The notes below the pieces were generated by a model. It was not told the DNA's origin. It saw only the letters and a program-made list of their open reading frames with translations, and did no database searches. The position numbers and the translations under genes were made by a program. A DNA stretch of 64,000 bases from Thermomonas haemolytica. GTDB taxonomy: Bacteria > Pseudomonadota > Gammaproteobacteria > Xanthomonadales > Xanthomonadaceae. Of this stretch, positions 1 through 11,415 are shown piece after piece. Where the stretch lies: NCBI RefSeq assembly GCF_004346265.1, contig NZ_SMAP01000002.1:124001-188000 (forward strand), read 5' to 3'. Each line of letters opens with the position of its first letter. Within the stretch, counting starts at the first letter, position 1.

Positions 1-988
1 CGCCCGAGGCCACCGCGGAAATGCCGGTGGCGCCGTACACCGCCGCCGCGTGGATGTAGGCGCTGTTGTCCACCTGCACCACCGCATCGGTGCCGTTGGA
101 GGAAGCGTAGATGCCCCACGCCAGCGCACTGCCGGTGATGGTGCCGGCATCGATGCTGCCGCCGGCATAGTTGGCGATGGTGACATCGCCGCCGGATTCG
201 GCATGGATGCCGGTCGCGTAATACCCACGCGCGGTGATGTTGCCCGCGTTGACCACGCTGGCGCTGGCATCGCCCGTGGCATAAATGCCGTACGCCAGGC
301 CATAGGTTGCGGTCGCCGTGATGCTGCCGGTATTGGTGACGCTCACATCGTTGCCAGCCTGCGCCTCGATGCCCGCTGCCCAGTAGTAGCCGGTCGCGGT
401 GAGGCTGCCGGTATTGATCACGGTGACGTCGCTGCCGGAAGCGAAGATGGCATCCGCCAGCCCATTGGGCGCGTCGGCCACGATGCTGGCCGCGTTGGTG
501 ATGGCGACATCGCCGGAGAGCGCGTAGCCGTAAATGCCGATCGCATTGCCGAAGTCGGAATGCGCGCTGATGGCACCGAGCGCGCCGTTGATGATGCTGA
601 CGTTGCCGGTGTCGCTGTAGCCGTAGATGGCCGTCACGTCACCGGCGCCGGTCTCGATGATCGGCGTGTTGTTGACGATGTTGACGTCGCCGGAATAGTG
701 CCCGCCGATCAGGGTGGGAGCCGGCGCGCCGCCCGCAGGCACCAGGCCCTGCACCGCGGTGAGGTCGAAGACGGGGGCGAAATCGATGGCCTGGCGCTCG
801 ACCCGCAGCGCATGCATGGCCGCTGCCGATTGCGGGGTCGCTGCCGCTGCGCCGCCACCGAAGCCGATCGCCAGGGTCAGCGCGGACACTGCCAGTGCCG
901 AGCGCACGGCGCGGGTCACGGGGGCGACCTTGATGGTGCGGCGGTTGCGCGCCTTGCCCGACGTGCCGACGTTGCGGATCTCGCTCAT
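1..988 (-). CDS. repeat-rich surface/autotransporter-like protein, N-terminal part (runs off the left edge)
   Basis: An open reading frame without stop runs from an ATG at 988 to the window edge (about 329 codons). The first 50 residues are basic (NRRTIKV) followed by a hydrophobic stretch ending in GGGAAAA, which looks like an extended signal peptide. From about residue 95 the sequence becomes an irregular repeat of roughly 25-33 residues, alternating short beta-type strands of the form DV-I-N with I-A-----GIYA turns. Such glycine/asparagine-rich repeats are typical of beta-helical passenger domains of autotransporters and filamentous adhesins; that assignment is inference, because any C-terminal barrel or secretion domain lies outside the window. 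A G-rich ribosome binding site (GGGGGA) lies about 8 bases before the ATG. It could instead be a large secreted repeat protein of another type. Confidence 0.6.
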   Translation of the reverse strand, partial: MSEIRNVGTSGKARNRRTIKVAPVTRAVRSALAVSALTLAIGFGGGAAAATPQSAAAMHALRVERQAIDFAPVFDLTAVQGLVPAGGAPAPTLIGGHYSGDVNIVNNTPIIETGAGDVTAIYGYSDTGNVSIINGALGAISAHSDFGNAIGIYGYALSGDVAITNAASIVADAPNGLADAIFASGSDVTVINTGSLTATGYYWAAGIEAQAGNDVSVTNTGSITATATYGLAYGIYATGDASASVVNAGNITARGYYATGIHAESGGDVTIANYAGGSIDAGTITGSALAWGIYASSNGTDAVVQVDNSAYIHAAAVYGATGISAVASG

Positions 989-1322
989 GTTGAATCCCCC
1001 ATCCATTGAAGTGTGTCCCGCGTTGCCCCGGCGGCCTTCCAGCCGCTGCAGCATGCCCTCGCGATGCTGGCGCCTGTCCGATGCGGATCCCCCGGCCAGG
1101 CGGCTTGAAGGTCGGTTTATCGCCGCTGAACGGGCGGCCTGTCAACTAGGTCACGGTTTGAGTGCGCTCTGAAGCTTTCCTGAATGGGCGACCACGCCGA
1201 AATCCGCGCGGAACCGCCCAGGTCCCAGGCAGCGGTGCCATGCCCCGTCTCGCATGGCGCGTCCGGTTTCTGGAATAATCGGGGCTGAATGGCCAACTTC
1301 GGCCACGACTTGCGGGGGCACT
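989..1322. other. intergenic region between divergent genes
   Basis: These 334 bases separate the repeat protein (minus strand) from the cytochrome gene (plus strand) and must hold both promoters. A possible plus-strand -10 hexamer AATAAT lies at 1274-1279, without a convincing -35 at standard spacing. No RNA gene, strong terminator or conserved small gene was recognised. Confidence 0.4.
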
Positions 1323-1847
1323 GTGCGCGCGTACGACTTGGCTTTCCTGAAGCGTTTCTCGATGGTGATCGCCTTCCTGTTCCTGGTGATGGTGGGCCTG
1401 ATCCTGTTTGCCCACTACCTGAACGGCAAGGTGGTGTACCCGACCGATCCGATGGCCGAGCAGAAGACCCTGGCGCGGATCGCCCCGGTCGGCGCGGTGT
1501 ATGCCGGGGCCACCGGCGCGGCGGCCCAGGCGGCGGCGGCGGCAGCGGCGGCGGCCGCCGCCGTGGCGAACGTGCCCTTCGGTGGGCGCACCGACGGCGC
1601 CGAGATCTTCAACAATGGCCCCTGCACCGGCTGCCACACCGCCGGCGTTGGCGGCGCGCCCAAGCTGGACGCCGCCGGGATCGGCGCGCGCGTGGCCCAG
1701 CAGGGCATCGACGAGCTGGTGAAGAAGGCGATCTCCGGCTTCCAGGGCAGCGTGGGCGTGATGCCGGCCAAGGGCGGCAACCCGGCCCTGACCGACGACC
1801 AGATCAAGGCCGCGGTCGAATACATGGTGGCGCAGAGCAAGAAGTAA
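1323..1847 (+). CDS. membrane-anchored c5-type cytochrome c
   Basis: A 174-residue monohaem cytochrome. An N-terminal membrane anchor (about residues 13-30) is followed by an alanine-rich linker with an uninterrupted alanine run around 71-80, then a haem-binding CTGCH at 101-105 and a distal methionine in GVMPAKGG. The pattern GAEIFNNGPCTGCH and the C-terminal helix are typical of the c5 family, which carries electrons in the periplasm. I chose the GTG at 1323, preceded by GGGGG, because it gives the usual short cytoplasmic start (MRAYDLAFLKRF). An in-frame ATG at 1254 would add 23 residues that do not look coding. A terminator follows the gene. The redox partner is not identifiable from the context. 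Confidence 0.85.
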   Translation: MRAYDLAFLKRFSMVIAFLFLVMVGLILFAHYLNGKVVYPTDPMAEQKTLARIAPVGAVYAGATGAAAQAAAAAAAAAAAVANVPFGGRTDGAEIFNNGPCTGCHTAGVGGAPKLDAAGIGARVAQQGIDELVKKAISGFQGSVGVMPAKGGNPALTDDQIKAAVEYMVAQSKK

Positions 1848-1869
1848 GCGCGCCTGGCCGGCCCGCGCG

Positions 1870-1898
1870 GACGCCGCCTGCGGGCGGCGTCTTCGTTT
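1870..1898 (+). terminator. rho-independent terminator after the cytochrome gene
   Basis: Inverted repeat GACGCCGCC (1870-1878) and GGCGGCGTC (1883-1891) with a TGCG loop, followed by a T-rich tail TTCGTTTC. It lies 22 bases after the cytochrome stop codon. Confidence 0.75.
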
Positions 1899-1956
1899 CC
1901 ACGGGGCAGCGGCGCACCCGACCCGGTTTAACGCCCGCTTCGGCATCATCCGCGGC

Positions 1957-2607
1957 ATGGACATGGATACCCCCACCACCATTGCCGGCCCCGCCGGTCG
2001 CCTCGAGATCGCACTCGACCCCGCCGACGCCCCCGCGCGGCCGGTGCTGGCGATCGTCTGCCATCCGCTGCCGACCGAAGGCGGCACCATGCATAACAAG
2101 GTGGTGACGATGGCCGCGCGCGCCCTGCGCGAGTGCGGCATCGCCACCCTGCGCTTCAATTTCCGCGGGGTAGGGGCTTCGGACGGGGCCTTCGACGACG
2201 GCCGCGGCGAGCTGGACGACCTGCGCGCAGTCGCCGCCTGGGCGCGGCGACAGTTTCCGGAACATGCGCTGTGGCTGGCCGGTTTCAGCTTCGGGGCCTG
2301 GGTCTCGCTGCGCGGCGCGGCGGAGCTGGGCGCGGGTGCGCTGATCAGCATCGCGCCACCGGTCGGCCGCGGCTGGGACTTCGACGGGATCGTCCTGCCC
2401 GAGGTGCCGTGGCTGGTCATCCAGGGCCAGGCCGACGAAATCGTGGATGCCGCCGCGGTGCGGGCCTGGGTCGCCGGCCTGCCGCGGCCACCGCAGCTGG
2501 TGGAGATGCCGGACACCGGGCATTTCTTCCACCGCCGGCTGATGGACCTGCGCGGCGCGCTGAAGAACGGCATCCGCGACTGGCTGCCGCCCGTGGCTCC
2601 GGCATGA
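1957..2607 (+). CDS. alpha/beta hydrolase (COG2945-like)
   Basis: A 216-residue single-domain cytoplasmic alpha/beta hydrolase. The oxyanion region CHPLPTEGG (35-43), the nucleophile elbow GFSFG (Ser111), the acid in GQADEIVD (Asp160) and the histidine in DTGHFFH (His189) complete a catalytic triad. Length and motifs match the small hydrolases often annotated as COG2945. The natural substrate is unknown for the family. The stop overlaps the zapE start by four bases (ATGA), so the two are probably translationally coupled. An alternative in-frame ATG lies two codons downstream. Confidence 0.85.
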   Translation: MDMDTPTTIAGPAGRLEIALDPADAPARPVLAIVCHPLPTEGGTMHNKVVTMAARALRECGIATLRFNFRGVGASDGAFDDGRGELDDLRAVAAWARRQFPEHALWLAGFSFGAWVSLRGAAELGAGALISIAPPVGRGWDFDGIVLPEVPWLVIQGQADEIVDAAAVRAWVAGLPRPPQLVEMPDTGHFFHRRLMDLRGALKNGIRDWLPPVAPA

Positions 2608-3706
2608 GCGGCGCAATTTTGCTTCCTTCCCAGCGCTATGCCGAGGGCGTGGCGCGCGGCGACTGGCTGGACGACCCCGCGCAACAGCCGGCCCTGCGCG
2701 CGCTCGACCGCCTCCAGCGCGAACTGCTGGCCAGCGCGCCCACCCCCGGACTGCTGGGCCGGCTGCTGGGCAACGGCCAGCGCGCTGCGCACGTGCGCGG
2801 GCTGTACCTGTGGGGCGGGGTGGGCCGCGGCAAGACCTTCCTGATCGACCTGTTCTTCGCCGGGCTGCCGCTGGCGCAGAAACGCCGCACCCACTTCCAC
2901 CGCTTCATGCGCGAGGTGCACGAGGGCCTGCGCGCGCATGCCGGCGAGCGCGACCCGCTGGCGGCGATCGCGCGGCAGTGGCGGCAGGCGCTGCGGGTGC
3001 TGGTGCTCGACGAGTTCTTCGTCAGCGACATCGGCGACGCCATGCTGCTGGAGCGCCTGCTGGACCGCCTGTTCGCCGAGGGCGTGGTGCTGGTCACCAG
3101 CTCCAATAGCGCGCCGTCCGAGCTGTACAAGGGCGGCCTGCAGCGGGCGCGCTTCCTGCCGGCGATCGACCTCATCCAGCGCGAATGCGAGGTGATCGCG
3201 CTGGTGAGCGACACCGACTACCGCCTGCGCGCGCTCACCCGCTCGCCGGTGTACCGCACGCCGCTGGACGCCGACTCCGACGCCTGGCTGGAACAACGCT
3301 GGCACGAACTCGGCGGCGACGACCGCCAGCGCGATACCGAGCTCACCATCGACGGCCGCGCGATCCCGGTGCGCGCGCTCGCCCACGATATGGCCTGGTT
3401 CGATTTCAACGCGCTGTGCGAAGGCCCGCGCGGCACCACCGACTACATCGAGATCGCGCGCGAGTTCGCCACCGTGCTCCTCGGCGGCATCCCGCGCTTC
3501 GACGCCCTGCGCGACGACGCCGCGCGCCGCTTCGTCAACCTGATCGACGAGTTGTACGACCGCCACGTCAACCTGGTGTGCACCGCCGAAGCGCCGCCGA
3601 TGGCGCTGTATGCCGGCGAGGACCTGGCCGGCCCGTTCGAGCGCACGTCCTCGCGCCTGACCGAGATGCAATCCACCGAATACCTGTCCCACGAGCACCA
3701 CAGCGA

Positions 3707-3710
<4 letters not shown>
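2604..3710 (+). CDS. zapE: cell division protein ZapE / AFG1-family ATPase
   Basis: A 368-residue AFG1-like P-loop ATPase. The Walker A motif GGVGRGKT is at 71-78 and the Walker B region is VLVLDEFFV. The aromatic/basic segment [11 protein letters not shown] just after the P-loop is characteristic of ZapE/AFG1. In E. coli ZapE associates with FtsZ and modulates the division ring; mitochondrial AFG1 acts in protein quality control. The start ATG overlaps the upstream hydrolase stop, and the stop overlaps the queF start (ATGA), placing it inside a tightly coupled four-gene run. Confidence 0.93.
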
Positions 3711-7289
<3,579 letters not shown>

Positions 7290-7329
7290 GCGGCCGCGCC
7301 GCGCGCCGGCCAGCGCGCCCGCCGCGGGT

Positions 7330-7623
7330 TCAGGCGCGCACGTCGAGCAGGGTGCCCAGCAGGGCATCCTGCGTGCGCAGCACCTTCAAGTTGGCCTGGA
7401 ACGCGTAGGTGGCCGCGCGCGCATCGACCAGCGCGCCTTCCAGCCCGGACGCCGACGCATCGCTCCGCAGGGACGTGGAAACCCCGCCGGTTGCCCTGTC
7501 GGCCTGCTCCACCCGGGGGCCGGCCGCCTCCGCCAGCGGCTGGCGGGCGATCACGGAGGCCGCCGCATCCAGCTGCCGCTGCGCGGCCTGCAGCCCGCTT
7601 GAAGCCGTGGTGGATACCGACAT
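7330..7623 (-). CDS. small orphan protein with flagellar rod/hook-type ends
   Basis: A 97-residue protein. The N-terminus (MSVSTTASSGLQAAQRQLDA) resembles the first helix of flagellar rod/hook proteins, which begin with a small-residue helix. The C-terminus (LVDARAATYAFQANLKVLRT, then QDALLGTLLDVRA) resembles their C-terminal helix with the pattern of FlgC/FlgG/FlgE ends. The central domain is absent, so this is either a minimal stand-alone member of the family or a reduced remnant. No other flagellar gene is visible in the window. Function is unknown; the family call is inference from the helix pattern. Confidence 0.55.
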   Translation of the reverse strand: MSVSTTASSGLQAAQRQLDAAASVIARQPLAEAAGPRVEQADRATGGVSTSLRSDASASGLEGALVDARAATYAFQANLKVLRTQDALLGTLLDVRA

Positions 7624-7734
7624 GACGCGTTTCTCCGGCGTGCTCTCGGCTGGCAGTCTGCGCCCGGGCCGCAGCCATGACCGTGCCGGCGGTCACGGAT
7701 GCCGCATCGCAGGCACCGGCCAGGGCGGACGCGG

Positions 7735-8277
7735 ATGCTGATCGCCTTCAACAAACCCTACGGCGTGCTGTGCCAGTTCACCGACCGCAGCGCCAGCCCG
7801 CGGCCGACGCTGGCGGGGTTCGGCCTGCCCGCGGGCGTGTATCCCGCCGGGCGCCTGGATTTCGATTCCGAAGGCTTGCTGCTGCTGACCGATGACGGCG
7901 GCCTGGCGCACCGCCTGACCGACCCCCGCCACAAGCAGCCCAAGACCTACTGGGTGCAGGTGGAGGGCACCCCGGGCGAAGCCCAGTTGCAGCAGCTGCG
8001 CGAGGGCGTGCGGCTCAGCGATGGGCCCACCCGCCCGGCCCGCGCACGCCTGTTGGCCGCGCCGGCGCTGTGGCCGCGCGACCCGCCGGTGCGCTTCCGC
8101 AAAACAGTGCCGGATGCCTGGCTGGAACTGGAACTGCGCGAAGGCCGCAACCGCCAGGTGCGGCGGATGACCGCGGCGGTCGGCCTGCCGACCCTGCGCC
8201 TGGTGCGGGTGGCGATCGGTCCGCACCGCCTGCAGGGGTTGCAGCCCGGGGAGTGGCGGGAACTGGCCTCGGCCTGA
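7735..8277 (+). CDS. rluE: 23S rRNA pseudouridine synthase, RsuA/RluE-type
   Basis: A 180-residue pseudouridine synthase without an S4 domain. The catalytic motif AGRLDFDSEGLLLLT carries Asp42, and the family's conserved REGRNRQVRRM is near the C-terminus. E. coli RluE modifies U2457 of 23S rRNA and has this short architecture. The ATG at 7735 directly precedes the LIAFNKPYGVL strand with which these enzymes begin. RsuA-family members RluB and RluF are longer, so RluE is the best fit. Confidence 0.88.
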   Translation: MLIAFNKPYGVLCQFTDRSASPRPTLAGFGLPAGVYPAGRLDFDSEGLLLLTDDGGLAHRLTDPRHKQPKTYWVQVEGTPGEAQLQQLREGVRLSDGPTRPARARLLAAPALWPRDPPVRFRKTVPDAWLELELREGRNRQVRRMTAAVGLPTLRLVRVAIGPHRLQGLQPGEWRELASA

Positions 8278-8342
8278 ATGCGCTATCCGCCACGTGCGGG
8301 CTCTGCTAGCGTAGCCCTCCAGCCCGGCAAGGAGCCTGCAGG

Positions 8343-9461
8343 ATGCCGCACCAGATCGCCCGCACCGGCCGCATCCTGATCGTAACGGCCCAGCCTCCGA
8401 GTTGCCCGGCGTGTGCACTGCTGGGCGAAAACGGCCATGAGGTAATGCGCGCCGCGGATGCCGAACAGGCACTCGCGCTGGCGCAGGCGCAACCGCCGGA
8501 CCTGATCCTGCTGGACCTGCCGATTCCCGGCACCACGGCGGTCGAACTGCTGCACGGGCTGCATGCGACCGCGGCACTACAGGCCGTGCCAATCATCGTG
8601 CTGACCGCCACTCCCGACCAGACCCGGCTGTTGCGCGCCTTCGATGCCGGCGCGGTGGACTATATCGGCCAGCCGTGCAGCGCCGAGGAACTGCTGGCAC
8701 GGGTGCAGGTGCACCTGCGGCTGAAGCTGACCCGCGACCGCCTGGAGCAGGTGGCGCGCGAGCGCCAGGCGCTGGTCACCCTGGTCGCGCACGACCTCAA
8801 GAATCCGCTGACCAGCGTGCTGTTCGCCTGCGAGATGCTGGCCCAGCCCGACTGCCGGCCGGAACGCGCGCCACGCTACCTGCAGATCATCGAGGACAGC
8901 ACCCGCGAGGCGCTGACCTACATCCACGACTACCTCGACACCCAGGCCAACCCCGCGCGCGCCGGCGGCGCAGCGTCCGGGGGCTGTGCCCACCTCGGCG
9001 AGACCCTGCACTGGCTGGCGGCCCGCTACGAACTGCAGCTGGAGGCGCACGGCCTGCGCCTGCGGGTACAGCCGCCGGAGACCGAGGCCTGCGTGGCGAT
9101 CAGCCGCCAGGTGCTGCGCCAGGTGGGCGAGAACCTGATCAGCAACGCGCTCAAGTACGCCCGCGGCGGCGGCGAGCTGGAGCTGGTGGCGCGCGCCGGT
9201 GCCCCCGGCTACTGGCAGGTGGTGGCGCAGGACCGCGGCCCCGGCGTGCCGGCGTTCTTCCAGCCGCGGCTGTTCCAGCCGTTCGAACGCCTGCGCGGGA
9301 ACGGCGAAGACCCCGGCCACTCCAATGGGTTGGGGCTGGCGCTGGCGCGCCAGATCGTGGTCAATGCCGGCGGGCAGCTGTGGTACGAGGACCGCGAAGG
9401 CGGCGGCGCGCGATTCCTGCTGGAGTTGCCCGAAGCCCGCTGCGAGTCGCGCTGCAACTGA
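8343..9461 (+). CDS. sensor histidine kinase with N-terminal (degenerate) receiver domain
   Basis: A 372-residue soluble protein. Residues 10-125 form a receiver-like domain, 130-200 a HisKA dimerisation helix pair with His150 in AHDLKNPLTS, and 240-365 a HATPase domain with N-box ENLISNALKYA, G1 box DRGPGVP and G2 box GLGLALA. No membrane segment is present. In the receiver the phospho-acceptor-like Asp58 is kept, but the usual acidic pair after the first strand is Thr-Ala (IVTAQPP) and the conserved lysine position is Gln (DYIGQP). It may therefore be a pseudo-receiver. A good ribosome binding site (AAGGAG) lies 8 bases before the ATG. No cognate regulator is adjacent. Confidence 0.88.
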   Translation: MPHQIARTGRILIVTAQPPSCPACALLGENGHEVMRAADAEQALALAQAQPPDLILLDLPIPGTTAVELLHGLHATAALQAVPIIVLTATPDQTRLLRAFDAGAVDYIGQPCSAEELLARVQVHLRLKLTRDRLEQVARERQALVTLVAHDLKNPLTSVLFACEMLAQPDCRPERAPRYLQIIEDSTREALTYIHDYLDTQANPARAGGAASGGCAHLGETLHWLAARYELQLEAHGLRLRVQPPETEACVAISRQVLRQVGENLISNALKYARGGGELELVARAGAPGYWQVVAQDRGPGVPAFFQPRLFQPFERLRGNGEDPGHSNGLGLALARQIVVNAGGQLWYEDREGGGARFLLELPEARCESRCN

Positions 9462-9512
9462 GCAGGGCGCACCCGGCCGGATGCGCGCGTGCAGCGCGCC
9501 GCTGCGCACGCA

Positions 9513-9541
9513 TTGGCGATCCCACCCGCGGTCACTAATAT
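9513..9541 (+). promoter_or_regulatory. sigma-70-type promoter of the outer-membrane protein gene
   Basis: TTGGCG at 9513-9518 and TAATAT at 9536-9541 are separated by 17 bases. They lie about 50 bases before the barrel-protein ATG, which has an AAGGAG ribosome binding site. Confidence 0.55.
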
Positions 9542-9591
9542 GCGCGGGCCGCCGGGATTGGCGGCGCATACCCATACACAAGGAGTTGCAC

Positions 9592-10149
9592 ATGAAGAAG
9601 TCCCTGATGCTGGCCTGCGCGCTGGCCCTGTCCGTCCTGTCGGCCTCCGCCTTCGCCGGAGACGGGTTCGTTCGCGCCGAAGTCGGCCAGAGCAAGGTCA
9701 AGGGCAGCCTCGACGGCGGCGACAGCGCGCATGACGATGACACCGCCTACTCGCTGCGCGGCGGCTACTGGTTCAATTCGAATTTCGCCGTGGAAGGCAA
9801 CTACAGCCGCTTCTACGACCAGACCCTGTACAACGATGGCGTGGACTATGCGAAGGGCAAGCTGTCCTCGATCGGCCTCGGCGTGGTGGTCAAGGAACAC
9901 GCGACCCCGACCGACCTCGGCTTCTTCGTGCAGCTGCGCGGCGGCATCGCCCGCGGCAAGCTCTCGGTCAACTCCTCGCTGGGCAACGGCAGCGCGACCT
10001 CGACCAAGCCGTACTACGGCATCGGCGCCGGCTACGACTTCAGCAAGACCTTCGGCGTCAGCCTGAACTACGACCACAACCAGGGCTCGGGCGACGGCCT
10101 GCGCATCAGCGCCAACACCCTGTCGCTGGGCCTGGAAGCGCGCTTCTGA
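9592..10149 (+). CDS. small outer-membrane beta-barrel protein
   Basis: A 185-residue exported protein. A classical signal peptide (MKKSLMLACALALS, cleavage after ASAFA at residue 22) is followed by alternating strands of an OmpA/OmpX-like eight-stranded barrel, for example YSLRGGYWFNSNFAVEGNYS and YYGIGAGYDFSKTFGVSLNY. It ends in phenylalanine (LGLEARF), the expected recognition signal for the BAM complex. It has its own promoter (9513-9541) and a strong terminator, so it is probably monocistronic and well expressed. Specific function cannot be read from the sequence. Confidence 0.85.
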   Translation: MKKSLMLACALALSVLSASAFAGDGFVRAEVGQSKVKGSLDGGDSAHDDDTAYSLRGGYWFNSNFAVEGNYSRFYDQTLYNDGVDYAKGKLSSIGLGVVVKEHATPTDLGFFVQLRGGIARGKLSVNSSLGNGSATSTKPYYGIGAGYDFSKTFGVSLNYDHNQGSGDGLRISANTLSLGLEARF

Positions 10150-10178
10150 ACCAACCTCCTTCCCCAAGGAGTTGGAGT

Positions 10179-10212
10179 ACGACTGCCGCCGCAAGGCGGC
10201 AGTCGTGTTTTC
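10179..10212 (+). terminator. rho-independent terminator after the outer-membrane protein gene
   Basis: A perfect 12-bp stem, ACGACTGCCGCC (10179-10190) and GGCGGCAGTCGT (10195-10206), with a GCAA loop, followed by GTTTTC. Confidence 0.85.
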
Positions 10213-10299
10213 GGGGCCGGCTACAGTCGATTCGGCCACGGTTTCAGGGTGCGGGCTTAAGCTCGGCGGCCGTCCCATCCATGTGACCGGATCCTGTCC

Positions 10300-11328
10300 A
10301 TGCGCCAGCCGTTCGTCCTCGCCTGCATCGCCACCCTGCTGGCCGCCTGCGCCAGCACGCCCAAGGCCCCGCCCGTGGCCGCGCCGGCTACGACCACACC
10401 CGCCGTATCGGTGCCGCCGCTGAAGATCGGGCTGGCGCTGGGCGGTGGCGCCGCCAAGGGCTTCGCCCACATCGGCGTGATCAAGATGCTGGAGGCCAAC
10501 GGCATCCAGCCGGCGGTGGTGGCCGGCACCAGCGCCGGCAGCGTGGTCGGCGCGCTGTATGCCGGCGGCATGGATGCCTACGCGCTGCAGCAGAAGGCGG
10601 TGGCGCTGGACGAGGCCAGCATCCGCGACGTCAGCCTGTTCTCGGGTGGGCTGGTGAAGGGGCAGAAGCTGCAGGACTACGTGAACGCGCAGCTCGACGG
10701 CCGTTCCTTCGCGCGCCTGAAGAAGCCGTTCGCCGCGGTCGCCACGCGCCTGGAGGATGGCCAGCGCACGGTGTTCGTGCGCGGCAACGTCGGCCAGGCG
10801 GTGCGCGCCTCCAGCGCCATCCCCGGGGTGTTTGAAGCGGTGGCGATCGACAAATACCACTACGTGGACGGAGGCGTGGTCAGCCCGGTGCCGGTGGACG
10901 CCGCGCGCGAGCTGGGCGCCGACATCGTGATCGCGGTGGACATCTCCACCAAGCCCACCGGCAGCGCCGATGCCGGCAGCCTGCTCGGCAACGTCAACCG
11001 CAGCATCGCGATCATGGGCCAGAAGCTGGGCGCGGCCGAGCTGGCGCGCGCCGACGTGGTGATCCGCCCCGCGGTGAACGACATCGGCCCGGCGGATTTC
11101 GCGGCCCGCAACCGCGCGATCCTGGAAGGCGAGCGCGCCGCCCAGGCCGCGCTGCCGCAGATCCGCGCGAAGATCGCCGCGATGCAGGCGCAGCGCCTGG
11201 CGCAGGCCCGCGCGCAGGCCGAGGCGCGCGCAGCGCAGCAGCGCGAGGCCGAGCGCAAGGCCCGCTGCGCGCAGCAAAGCGGCTGGCTGGACAAGTGGCG
11301 GCGCGATCCGGACTGCCGCGCCAACTGA
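10300..11328 (+). CDS. patatin-like phospholipase, lipoprotein (RssA-like)
   Basis: A 342-residue lipoprotein with lipobox LLAAC (Cys17). The patatin fold shows the oxyanion motif GGGAAKG (48-54), the nucleophile elbow GTSAG (Ser78) and the catalytic Asp190 in VDGG, forming a Ser-Asp dyad. A C-terminal region of about 60 residues is helical, Ala/Arg/Gln-rich and probably coiled coil. The family comprises esterases and phospholipases A. Anchoring in the envelope suggests action on membrane lipids, but substrate and membrane face cannot be decided from the sequence. Confidence 0.9.
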   Translation: MRQPFVLACIATLLAACASTPKAPPVAAPATTTPAVSVPPLKIGLALGGGAAKGFAHIGVIKMLEANGIQPAVVAGTSAGSVVGALYAGGMDAYALQQKAVALDEASIRDVSLFSGGLVKGQKLQDYVNAQLDGRSFARLKKPFAAVATRLEDGQRTVFVRGNVGQAVRASSAIPGVFEAVAIDKYHYVDGGVVSPVPVDAARELGADIVIAVDISTKPTGSADAGSLLGNVNRSIAIMGQKLGAAELARADVVIRPAVNDIGPADFAARNRAILEGERAAQAALPQIRAKIAAMQAQRLAQARAQAEARAAQQREAERKARCAQQSGWLDKWRRDPDCRAN

Positions 11329-11415
11329 CCGTCGCCACCATTCCCGATCCGCCTTCACGCCATTTGAATCGCACGCGGGCAAGGCTGGAGGCCCTGCAGC
11401 GATCGGGAGTCGACC

